From: Saccharospirillum sp035704555
GTDB lineage: Bacteria; Pseudomonadota; Gammaproteobacteria; Pseudomonadales; Natronospirillaceae
DNA: 10,759 nucleotides
Reading direction: 5' to 3'
Assembly: GCA_035704555.1 (NCBI GenBank)
Contig: DASSWT010000121.1
Span: 1 to 10,759 of the forward strand
Shown here in pieces: positions 1-5,888 of this stretch; the stretch's first letter is position 1, and each line of letters begins with the position of its first letter. The position numbers and the translations under genes were made by a program. Under the pieces are notes generated by a model that worked only from the letters and a program-made list of their open reading frames with translations, was not told where the DNA came from and did not search any database.

Positions 1-804
1 ATTGAACTGCCCACCGAAGGTGAACTGCACTTCGAAGGCACCAACCTGCTGACGCTGGACCGGGAAACCCGAAAGGAACTGCGTCAGCGCATACAGATCA
101 TCTTCCAGAACCCTTACGGCTCGCTGAACCCGCGCAAAAAAGTCGGGTCTATTCTGGAAGAGCCTTTGGTCATCAACGGCAAGCTGACCAAGGCCGAACG
201 CAAGGAACGCGCCCTGAGCCTGCTGCAAAAGGTAGGGCTGAAGCCCGAGCATTACGACCGCTACCCGCACATGTTCTCGGGCGGGCAGCGTCAGCGTATC
301 GCCATTGCGCGCGGTCTGATGATGAACCCCAAGGTGGTGGTTGCCGACGAACCGGTCTCAGCACTGGATGTGTCGGTTCAGGCGCAGGTGCTGAACCTGA
401 TGATGGACCTGCAGCAGGAGATGGACCTGGCCTACGTGTTCATCTCACACGACCTGTCTGTGGTGGAACACATCGCCGACAAGGTGATGGTGATGTATCT
501 GGGCAAGGTGGTGGAATACGGGGTAACCGAAGACATCTTCAAGCACCCCCAGCACCCCTACACCCGGGCGCTGCTCTCCTCGACACCACGCATCGACCCC
601 GAGCACCGAATCGAGAAAATCCGTCTGACCGGTGAGTTGCCGTCGCCGCTGAATCCACCCAGTGGCTGTGCCTTCCACGGCCGGTGCGAGTTTGCCAATG
701 AGCGCTGCAAGGTGGAAACCCCGGTTCTGAAAGATCAGAACGGCGAATCTTCCGTCGCCTGCTTCGGGATCGATGAAGGGCGCCTGCCTTACATCAATCG
801 CTGA
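1..804 (+). CDS. dppF: Dipeptide/oligopeptide ABC transporter ATP-binding protein, DppF/OppF type (5' partial)
   Basis: The frame is open from the first base, so the N-terminus with the Walker A loop lies outside the window; 267 codons are visible. Numbered from the first visible residue, they show the Q-loop (Q36 in IIFQNPYGSLNPR), the signature FSGGQRQRIAIARG (92-105), Walker B VVVADEP (112-118, catalytic E117), the D-loop SALD and the H-loop His150. From HPYTRALL (185-192) comes the C-terminal oligo_HPY extension typical of peptide importers. It carries four cysteines (223, 229, 236, 254) in a GC-x5-C-x6-C pattern conserved in DppD/DppF/OppD/OppF. The family hydrolyses ATP in the cytoplasm to power uptake of di- or oligopeptides through DppBC-type permeases, usually as a DppD-DppF heterodimer encoded just upstream. 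It is probably the last gene of its operon, because a hairpin and a gene on the opposite strand follow. DppF is favoured over OppF by overall look only; the substrate is not determined. Confidence 0.93.
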   Translation: MELPTEGELHFEGTNLLTLDRETRKELRQRIQIIFQNPYGSLNPRKKVGSILEEPLVINGKLTKAERKERALSLLQKVGLKPEHYDRYPHMFSGGQRQRIAIARGLMMNPKVVVADEPVSALDVSVQAQVLNLMMDLQQEMDLAYVFISHDLSVVEHIADKVMVMYLGKVVEYGVTEDIFKHPQHPYTRALLSSTPRIDPEHRIEKIRLTGELPSPLNPPSGCAFHGRCEFANERCKVETPVLKDQNGESSVACFGIDEGRLPYINR

Positions 805-809
805 CCAGA

Positions 810-837
810 TGGGCCGCAGCCAACCGGTTGCGGCCCA
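810..837 (+). terminator. Hairpin after dppF, probable terminator
   Basis: A perfect 9-bp stem (TGGGCCGCA pairing with TGCGGCCCA) encloses a 10-nt loop and starts 5 nt after the dppF stop codon. It lies between two converging genes, where a terminator is expected. No clear T-tract follows on the plus strand (CCTTCCCTGCT), so intrinsic termination is plausible but not certain. Confidence 0.5.
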
Positions 838-907
838 CCTTCCCTGCTGAGCTTCTCACTCAGCCATTCCCCTCAGACTGCCCTGGCCCTACAACTTCCA
901 TAGCAAC

Positions 908-1339
908 TCACTCGGGTTGCACAAACCGCTGCAAATCAATCGCGATGGCACTGCCGGCATCCACGTAGGTCAGGCCCTTGCGCGCAATCGCCGTGGCGCC
1001 TGTGGTATCACCCTGGCGGGTCTTGAGCTCGGCCAGCTGCAAATACAGGTCGGCCGCCTGAGGCTCAATCCGCAGTGCCCGCAACACCAGGGCTTCGGCC
1101 TGGCTCCACTGACCGACAGCGGCCCGTTCCCGGGCCGAACGCTGCAATGAATCGACCAGGTCGTCACGACTGGCCGGAGCGCTGTCCGGAAGCTGGCCGG
1201 TACGCTCTTCCTGGCGCTGCCAGGTGCTCAGTCGCTGATCGTCCGGCGCCTGGTCAGGAACCGAGACACAACCGGAAAACCAAAACAGAACCACCAATAG
1301 GCTCAGCAGGCGGGCCCAATGGCGGCCGCTTGGGGGCAT
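908..1339 (-). CDS. Small TPR-containing lipoprotein, coupled to mrcB
   Basis: This predicted 143-residue protein starts at the ATG whose A is the last base of the mrcB TAA stop (TAATG). The N-terminus is a lipoprotein signal: basic residues R6 and R10, hydrophobic LLSLLVVLFWF (11-21), then the lipobox FSGC with Cys24 as the predicted lipidated residue. Val at +2 argues for sorting to the outer membrane. After a polar linker, residues about 64-131 read as two tetratricopeptide repeats (the first ends with ALVLRALRIEPQAADLY), which normally bind other proteins. An in-frame TTG at 1360 has a GGAGG about 6 nt upstream and would add 7 residues, so the start is not fixed. The stop-start overlap suggests translational coupling, and a partner or accessory role for PBP1B is an inference from position. 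A named family is not recognised. Confidence 0.82.
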   Translation of the reverse strand: MPPSGRHWARLLSLLVVLFWFSGCVSVPDQAPDDQRLSTWQRQEERTGQLPDSAPASRDDLVDSLQRSARERAAVGQWSQAEALVLRALRIEPQAADLYLQLAELKTRQGDTTGATAIARKGLTYVDAGSAIAIDLQRFVQPE

Positions 1340-3705
1340 TAGTTGAACAATCGTTGCCAAAAGCCACCTCCGCTATCGTCGGATGATTGAGGATCAGCAT
1401 CACAGCCACGCCGCTCCGGCGGTTCAGACCCGGCCAGAAACGGCAATACCCGGGCACCATCACAGCGCTCACTGACCTGTGCACCCCGCGCATTCACCGG
1501 TACTTTGACCACAGTGGCCGGCTGCCCGCGTCGCTCCTGGTTTGGCTTCAACCCGGCCATGATGTCCGCCCAGATCGGCAGGGCGCCGGTTGACCCGGTT
1601 AGCGGGGTCGGCTCGTTACCATCGCGGCCCACCCAGACCACCGCCTGACGATCACTGCTGTAACCGGCAAACCAGGCATCCCGGTTATCGTCGGTGGTGC
1701 CGGTCTTGCCGGCCAGCCACCAACTCTGTGGCAAGCGCCACTGCAGACTGCGCGCGGTTCCTTCAAGGGTGACGTGGTGCAGGGCTTCCTGAATCAGATA
1801 CATCTGCTCGGGTGCAAACCGTTGCTCTACCTGCAGATTAAAACGTTGCAGCACGCCGTTGTCCGGGTGCACCACGGCGCGTATGGCGTTCAGCGGGCTG
1901 TAAAAGCCATTGCCGGCGATGGTCTGGTACATCTGGGCAACATGAAACGGCGATAAATCCACGGCGCCCAGCATGACGGCGGGCACGGCTGGCAGACGTT
2001 CATCGACACCCAGGCGGTCTATCACATCAAACACCTCGGCCAGACCCACTTCCATGCCCAGGCGCGCCGTGGCCTGGTTATAGCTGTTCGACAGGGCATC
2101 CAGCAACAGGGGGGTGCCATGACTTTCCCGGTCATAATTTCTGGGTTCCCAAAGGTCGCCATCGGCTGAAGCCACCTGTACCGGTGCATCGCTAACCGGC
2201 GACGCCAGAGTATAACCCGCCTCCAGAGCGGCCAGATAGACTGCGGGCTTCATCAGTGAACCGACCTGCCGGCGCGCATCCAGCGCCCGGTTGAACCCGG
2301 CAAGCTCTGGCTCACGGCCGCCGGTAATGGCCAGCACATCACCGGTAGAGGGGCGCGTAACGACCGCAGCGCCCTCAAGTGTATCATCCGCCAGGTTGTA
2401 ACTGCGCTCCAGCGACGCAAGGCCGGCCGGCAATACGGTTTCCAGGTGATTCTGAGCCAGTGGATCCAGAGTGGTAAACACCGTCAGCCCCTCGGCCAGC
2501 AGATCCTGACGCCGGTACCCCTGATCCAGCTGCCGGCGCACCAGGTCCATAAAGGCCGGATAACTGGCGTCACCGGGCACTTCGCTGACATCGAGACCGG
2601 AGGCCAGCGCGCGGTCGTATTCACCCGGAGTAATCACCCCGGCCTCACGCCAGACCGACAACACCACATTGCGCCGGGCCATCGCCTGTTCCGGGTTGCG
2701 CCGCGGGTTGTAATAGGACGGCCCCTTTATCAACCCCACCAGCAAGGCCTGCTGGTGAATATTGAGCGAACGCAATGGACTGCCAAAGAAAAACTGGGCG
2801 CCCAGCCCGAAACCATTGATGGAGCGACGCCCCTGCTGGCCGATGTAGATCTCGTTGATATAGGCTTCTAGGATCTCTTCCTTGCTGTAATGCCACTCCA
2901 TCAGCAATGCCATTAGTGCCTCGTTGCCCTTGCGCCACAGCGTCTGGTCGGCGGTCAGGAACATGTTCTTGACCAGCTGCTGGGTCAGGGTGCTGCCGCC
3001 CTGGGCGATGGAGCCCGAGGTGATATTGGCCCACAAGGCGCGGGCGATACCGACCGGCGAAATACCCCAGTGCTGGTAAAAGCGCCGGTCTTCGACCGCA
3101 ATGAGGCCATCAATTAATGACTGGGGCACTTCATCGAGCGGCAGCAACAACCGGTCTTCCCCGCTCCCGGGGTAAATCTGGCCGATAAAGAGCGGGTCGA
3201 GCCGGGCCACCAGCACAGACTGCCCCGCCGGGGTGACCATATTGGCCAGACTGCCCTGGCTGAAATCCAGCTCCAACCGCCGTGCGGGCTCCGGGCTGTC
3301 CCAGAATTCGAAGCTGCGGGTGTGGACCGACAAAGTATCGCCCCGCCGCAAATACCGCCCCGACTGGCCCAAATCACCGGTCTGCCGGTAACCCAGCGCC
3401 TGCAGCAGGGATTCCACCTGGTCGGCACTGACCGGCGCTCCGGCATAGAGTTCCTGGGCTTCACTGTACACCCGGGCAGGCACGGTAAACCGCTGCCCCT
3501 CAAAGCGGTCACGCACCACGGCGTTCAAATAGAACATCCAGGCGATCAGCACTGCCGCGCCGACTATGCTTAACTGAAATAAACGCCAGCGCCACAGAGC
3601 ACCACGGCTCTGTTTGCGAGCCTTGCTACTTCGGCTGGAACGGGATTTGGGTGCTGCGCTGCGGCGAGTGCTGCCGGAACGGGATCGAGTTGGTTTCTTT
3701 GCCAT
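1339..3705 (-). CDS. mrcB: Penicillin-binding protein 1B, bifunctional peptidoglycan synthase
   Basis: This 788-residue class A PBP polymerises lipid II into glycan strands and cross-links their stem peptides on the periplasmic face of the inner membrane. Order of parts: a basic, Ser/Arg-rich cytoplasmic tail (1-39); one membrane helix (about 42-62); a UB2H-like region (about 75-165), the docking site for the LpoB activator in E. coli; a GT51 transglycosylase with catalytic Glu205 in AVEDRRFYQHWG, GGSTLTQQ (236-243), RKGNE (258-262) and the KEEILEAYINEIYIG stretch; and a transpeptidase with nucleophile Ser483 in SLMK, SYN (541-543) and KTGTT (667-671). All catalytic motifs are intact. The UB2H-like region and length mark it as PBP1B rather than PBP1A. 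No strong ribosome-binding site precedes the ATG; a -10-like box sits only 8 nt before it. The downstream lipoprotein overlaps the stop codon. Confidence 0.96.
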   Translation of the reverse strand: MAKKPTRSRSGSTRRSAAPKSRSSRSSKARKQSRGALWRWRLFQLSIVGAAVLIAWMFYLNAVVRDRFEGQRFTVPARVYSEAQELYAGAPVSADQVESLLQALGYRQTGDLGQSGRYLRRGDTLSVHTRSFEFWDSPEPARRLELDFSQGSLANMVTPAGQSVLVARLDPLFIGQIYPGSGEDRLLLPLDEVPQSLIDGLIAVEDRRFYQHWGISPVGIARALWANITSGSIAQGGSTLTQQLVKNMFLTADQTLWRKGNEALMALLMEWHYSKEEILEAYINEIYIGQQGRRSINGFGLGAQFFFGSPLRSLNIHQQALLVGLIKGPSYYNPRRNPEQAMARRNVVLSVWREAGVITPGEYDRALASGLDVSEVPGDASYPAFMDLVRRQLDQGYRRQDLLAEGLTVFTTLDPLAQNHLETVLPAGLASLERSYNLADDTLEGAAVVTRPSTGDVLAITGGREPELAGFNRALDARRQVGSLMKPAVYLAALEAGYTLASPVSDAPVQVASADGDLWEPRNYDRESHGTPLLLDALSNSYNQATARLGMEVGLAEVFDVIDRLGVDERLPAVPAVMLGAVDLSPFHVAQMYQTIAGNGFYSPLNAIRAVVHPDNGVLQRFNLQVEQRFAPEQMYLIQEALHHVTLEGTARSLQWRLPQSWWLAGKTGTTDDNRDAWFAGYSSDRQAVVWVGRDGNEPTPLTGSTGALPIWADIMAGLKPNQERRGQPATVVKVPVNARGAQVSERCDGARVLPFLAGSEPPERRGCDADPQSSDDSGGGFWQRLFN

Positions 3706-3713
3706 GGCGCGGG

Positions 3714-3742
3714 AGTATAAAGGGCGAAACAGTCGCTGTCTT
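3714..3742 (-). promoter_or_regulatory. Candidate sigma-70 promoter of mrcB, giving a near-leaderless transcript
   Basis: On the minus strand, AAGACA (3737-3742, 4/6 match to the -35 consensus) is followed after 17 nt by TATACT (3714-3719, 5/6 match to the -10). Only 8 nt separate TATACT from the mrcB ATG, so transcription would begin at or within a few bases of the start codon. No Shine-Dalgarno is visible there. The call rests on pattern alone; another promoter further upstream is possible. Confidence 0.45.
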
Positions 3743-3781
3743 TGGACTTGTTGGCAGATTTCAAAACCTTTTAACGGGGAT

Positions 3782-3809
3782 TTGACTGAATGATCAGGAT
3801 CGGTACACT
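3782..3809 (+). promoter_or_regulatory. Candidate distal promoter of the PfkB-family kinase
   Basis: TTGACT (3782-3787, 5/6 match) and TACACT (3804-3809, 4/6 match) are separated by 16 nt on the plus strand. The predicted transcript would have a leader of roughly 80 nt before the kinase ATG at 3896. It is divergent from the mrcB promoter candidate, about 40 nt away. Confidence 0.4.
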
Positions 3810-3838
3810 GCCCCGCCCCACCCGGTCGCCGACGTTGA

Positions 3839-3866
3839 TTGACAGACGCTGGCCGTTCGTTATTTC
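3839..3866 (+). promoter_or_regulatory. Candidate proximal promoter of the PfkB-family kinase
   Basis: A perfect -35 hexamer TTGACA (3839-3844) is followed after 16 nt by a poor -10, TATTTC (3861-3866, 3/6 match). A start near 3873 would leave a leader of about 23 nt carrying the AGG ribosome-binding site at 3888-3890. The weak -10 suggests either a minor promoter or one that needs an activator. Confidence 0.3.
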
Positions 3867-3895
3867 TCCGGTACTAACCGGACTAACAGGCAGTT

Positions 3896-4903
3896 ATGCG
3901 AATGAGTCATCTTGATATTTACGCCGTCGGCCAGGCGCTGGTAGACGAAGAGTACAGCGTCGACGAGGCCTTTCTTGCCACCCTGGGGGTCGCCAAAGCC
4001 CACCGGACCCTGATCGATTTTGAACGCAGCCGCACATTACGCACGGCCGCTTCACGTGAGGGCACACTGCTCAAGCGTATGAACGGTGGCAGCGGGGCCA
4101 ACAGCCTGACGGCCAGTGCGCAACTGGGCGCCAAGTGCCACTTTTCATGTCGGCTGGGCGATGATGCCGACGGTGACTTCTACATTCAGCAGCTGACTGA
4201 ATCCGGCGTAGCAACAGACCCGCACGACCGCGTTAAAGACGGCCATACCGGAGTCTGCCTGATTATGGTGACACCGGATGCCGAGCGCACCATGAACACC
4301 TATATTGGCATTACCGATGACATCGGTATCGACAACGTCAACTTCGAAGCCCTGGCTGCCGCCGACTGGCTGTTTCTGGAAGGGCATCTGTCCATCTCCA
4401 GCCTGGGCCACCAGGCCGCCCTCGCCTGTCGCAACCGGGCACGCAAGCTCGGCAAGAAGATCGCCGTGAACTTCTGCGACCCCGCTGTGGTGCGCCTGTG
4501 CCGTGAGGAAATGACCGAACTGCTCAGCGACCGCTGCGACCTGTTGTTCTGTAACGAAGAAGAAGCGCGAATCTGGTGCCACAAACCCGATCTGGCAGAC
4601 GCCCTCTCCAGCCTCGACGACCTGGCCGATACCTGGGTGATGACCCGCGGTGACCAGGGTGCCATTGCCTTCGACGGGCACACCCGCTTTGAAATCCCGG
4701 CGCATAAGGTCAAGGCGATCAACACCACCGGGGCGGGCGATACCTTCGCCGGCGCTTTTATGTATGGCCTGTCGCAGGGGCACAGCTACCAGACTGCCGG
4801 CGCACTGGCGAGCCTGGCTTCGGCGGTGAAAGTCCAGCACTCCGGCGCCCGGCTCGACCAGGCACAGCTGCTGGACTGCCGAAAACGCATTCTGGGTCAC
4901 TGA
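3896..4903 (+). CDS. PfkB-family carbohydrate/nucleoside kinase (adenosine-kinase-like)
   Basis: This 335-residue ribokinase-fold protein should transfer the gamma-phosphate of ATP to a hydroxyl of a sugar or nucleoside in the cytoplasm. The N-terminal part has the substrate-side glycines GGSGANS (64-70) and RLGDDADGDFY (86-96), matching PfkB signature 1. The C-terminal part has FCNEEEA (218-224), VMTRGDQGA (248-256) and the anion-hole signature NTTGAGDTFAGAF (276-288) with catalytic base Asp282. Length is normal for the family. ATG 3896 is preferred because AGG lies 5 nt upstream; ATG 3902 is an alternative. Proteins of this look in gammaproteobacteria are often labelled adenosine kinase, but substrate cannot be read from sequence, so no gene symbol is given. 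It stands alone, divergent from mrcB and 168 nt before the DUF4124 gene. A weak 7-bp hairpin with one G-T pair (4913-4935) follows, without a T-tract. Confidence 0.9.
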   Translation: MRMSHLDIYAVGQALVDEEYSVDEAFLATLGVAKAHRTLIDFERSRTLRTAASREGTLLKRMNGGSGANSLTASAQLGAKCHFSCRLGDDADGDFYIQQLTESGVATDPHDRVKDGHTGVCLIMVTPDAERTMNTYIGITDDIGIDNVNFEALAAADWLFLEGHLSISSLGHQAALACRNRARKLGKKIAVNFCDPAVVRLCREEMTELLSDRCDLLFCNEEEARIWCHKPDLADALSSLDDLADTWVMTRGDQGAIAFDGHTRFEIPAHKVKAINTTGAGDTFAGAFMYGLSQGHSYQTAGALASLASAVKVQHSGARLDQAQLLDCRKRILGH

Positions 4904-5071
4904 CCAGCGGCTAAGCCGGACCGAAAGGCCGGTTTCAGGCAGTCTATTGAGCGAAGTGTCGAGCGGGTCACAGCAAAACATTCACTTTCTGGCCGCCAGA
5001 GGGTTAAACTAATCGAAACGGGTCTGGCGTGTTCTACACTGCTGCCCAAGCTCACAGTTTAAGGATTCCTC

Positions 5072-5617
5072 ATGATACAAGGCTTGCTGTTAATGGCTTC
5101 CCGCCTGACACGCTCAACACTGGCTGTGGCGCTGGTCGGCTTTGTTGCCGCCCAGGCAGGCTCGGCCCTCGCCGAGAGCAAAATCTACACCTGGACCGAC
5201 GACGAGGGCATCGTTCACTATGGCGACCGCCCCCCGCGCAACGCCCAGGCCGAGGAAGTGAACATTCGCGGCCAGCGCCAGGAAGCGGTTGAAGTCAACG
5301 CCGCCCAGTTGAACGGCACCTGGTTCGGCCGTGGGCCGGACGGCGGCGAAACCCGCATCCGCATGCAGGAAAATGGCGCCATCCGTTTCACCCAAACCCG
5401 CCCGGACCAGTCAATCTACACCTATCAGGGCATCTGGCGCCTGGAAGACCGCACCCTGAGCGTTATTACCGAGTTCATTGAAGAAGGCGGCGCCGGTTCC
5501 GGCATACAACGCTCGGTCGAGCCGGTGCAACTCACCTACACCTTCACCTCCTTCAGCCCTGAACAATTCACCCTGCGCAGCCAGGGCGAAGACATCACCG
5601 TTGAGTTGGTGGACTAA
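5072..5617 (+). CDS. Exported DUF4124-domain protein of unknown function
   Basis: The 181-residue product begins at an ATG preceded by AAGGA (5061-5065) at 6-nt spacing, which favours it over the in-frame ATG at 5093. The N-terminus is a Sec-type signal peptide: RLTR, a hydrophobic core TLAVALVGFVAAQAG, then a likely signal peptidase I site ALA|ES after residue 34. The mature start KIYTWTDDEGIVHYGDRPP (37-55) is a clear DUF4124 motif, a small periplasmic domain common in Gammaproteobacteria with no settled role. Residues about 80-181 form a second, beta-rich region (NGTWFGRGPDGGETRIRMQ, then alternating polar and hydrophobic strands) with no Cys. Its shape suggests a small beta-barrel or lipocalin-like fold, which is only an impression. 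The gene ends 11 nt before a strong inverted repeat and converges with polB. A periplasmic place is well supported; a function is not. Confidence 0.88.
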   Translation: MIQGLLLMASRLTRSTLAVALVGFVAAQAGSALAESKIYTWTDDEGIVHYGDRPPRNAQAEEVNIRGQRQEAVEVNAAQLNGTWFGRGPDGGETRIRMQENGAIRFTQTRPDQSIYTYQGIWRLEDRTLSVITEFIEEGGAGSGIQRSVEPVQLTYTFTSFSPEQFTLRSQGEDITVELVD

Positions 5618-5628
5618 TTTATCCCCTA

Positions 5629-5672
5629 TTAGAACCACAAGCGCTCCTTTCAAGGAGCGCTTGTGGTTCTAA
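5629..5672. terminator. Perfect 21-bp inverted repeat, probable bidirectional terminator
   Basis: The arms 5629-5649 and 5652-5670 plus two more bases (to 5672) are exact reverse complements over 21 bp, with only TC between them. As RNA the apex would open to a 6-nt loop above the GC-rich core AAGCGCTCC/GGAGCGCTT. It starts 11 nt after the DUF4124 stop and lies between two converging genes. Because it is symmetric it could stop transcription from either side. The run after the core (GTGGTTCT) is T-rich but not a classic U-tract. Confidence 0.75.
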
Positions 5673-5674
5673 AC

Positions 5675-5680
5675 GTCTAA
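5675..5680. repeat. Left copy of the 6-bp direct repeat (putative target-site duplication)
   Basis: GTCTAA lies immediately outside the left terminal inverted repeat and is matched by the same 6-mer immediately outside the right one. It begins 2 nt after the end of the 21-bp inverted repeat. Confidence 0.7.
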
Positions 5681-5882
5681 CTCAAGTTTCGGAGTTCGCT
5701 AGCAAAGGGTTAGCACCGGATGCCAGGTTGGGCTATCGAGGGTGGTCCGCAGCAGGGATGCTGCGGTCCAGGCCCCATGGATGGGTTGAGTGGGCGGCAT
5801 CCCGCCCGACCCTCGATAGCCCTACCTGGTGGCCGGTGCGGGCGACTGGCAACATAGCCAACCGCGAACTCCGAAACTTGAG
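5681..5882. mobile_element. 202-bp MITE-like element with 19-bp terminal inverted repeats and nested hairpins
   Basis: The ends are perfect inverted repeats of 19 bp: CTCAAGTTTCGGAGTTCGC at 5681-5699 and its exact complement at 5864-5882. The 6-mer GTCTAA directly abuts both outer ends (5675-5680 and 5883-5888), as a target-site duplication would. Inside, CACCGG (5714-5719) pairs with CCGGTG (5833-5838). The 21-nt arm 5723-5743 pairs with 5809-5829 with one T-T mismatch. The tip holds three hairpins: CCGCAGCA/TGCTGCGG (5747-5766, GGGA loop), CCCAT/ATGGG (5774-5785) and GGGCGG/CCGCCC (5792-5807). Small side hairpins may form at 5697-5713 and 5846-5858. There is no room for a transposase, so it would have to be moved in trans. 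The alternative is a REP/ERIC-like palindromic repeat or a structured RNA that happens to be flanked by a 6-mer. The transposase family is not identified. Confidence 0.78.
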
Positions 5883-5888
5883 GTCTAA
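5883..5888. repeat. Right copy of the 6-bp direct repeat, containing the polB stop codon
   Basis: GTCTAA abuts the right terminal inverted repeat. Bases 5885-5887 are the complement of the polB TAG, so the stop codon lies inside the duplicated target. Confidence 0.7.

Noticed and set aside
4913..4935. Hairpin after the kinase gene as a terminator
   Set aside because: The stem is 7 bp with a G-T pair, a 9-nt loop and no T-tract; too weak to list as a feature.
4145..4981. 278-codon minus-strand frame opposite the PfkB-family kinase
   Set aside because: It lies on the other strand of a gene with clear kinase motifs, its product has no recognisable domain, and open antisense frames are common in GC-rich coding DNA.
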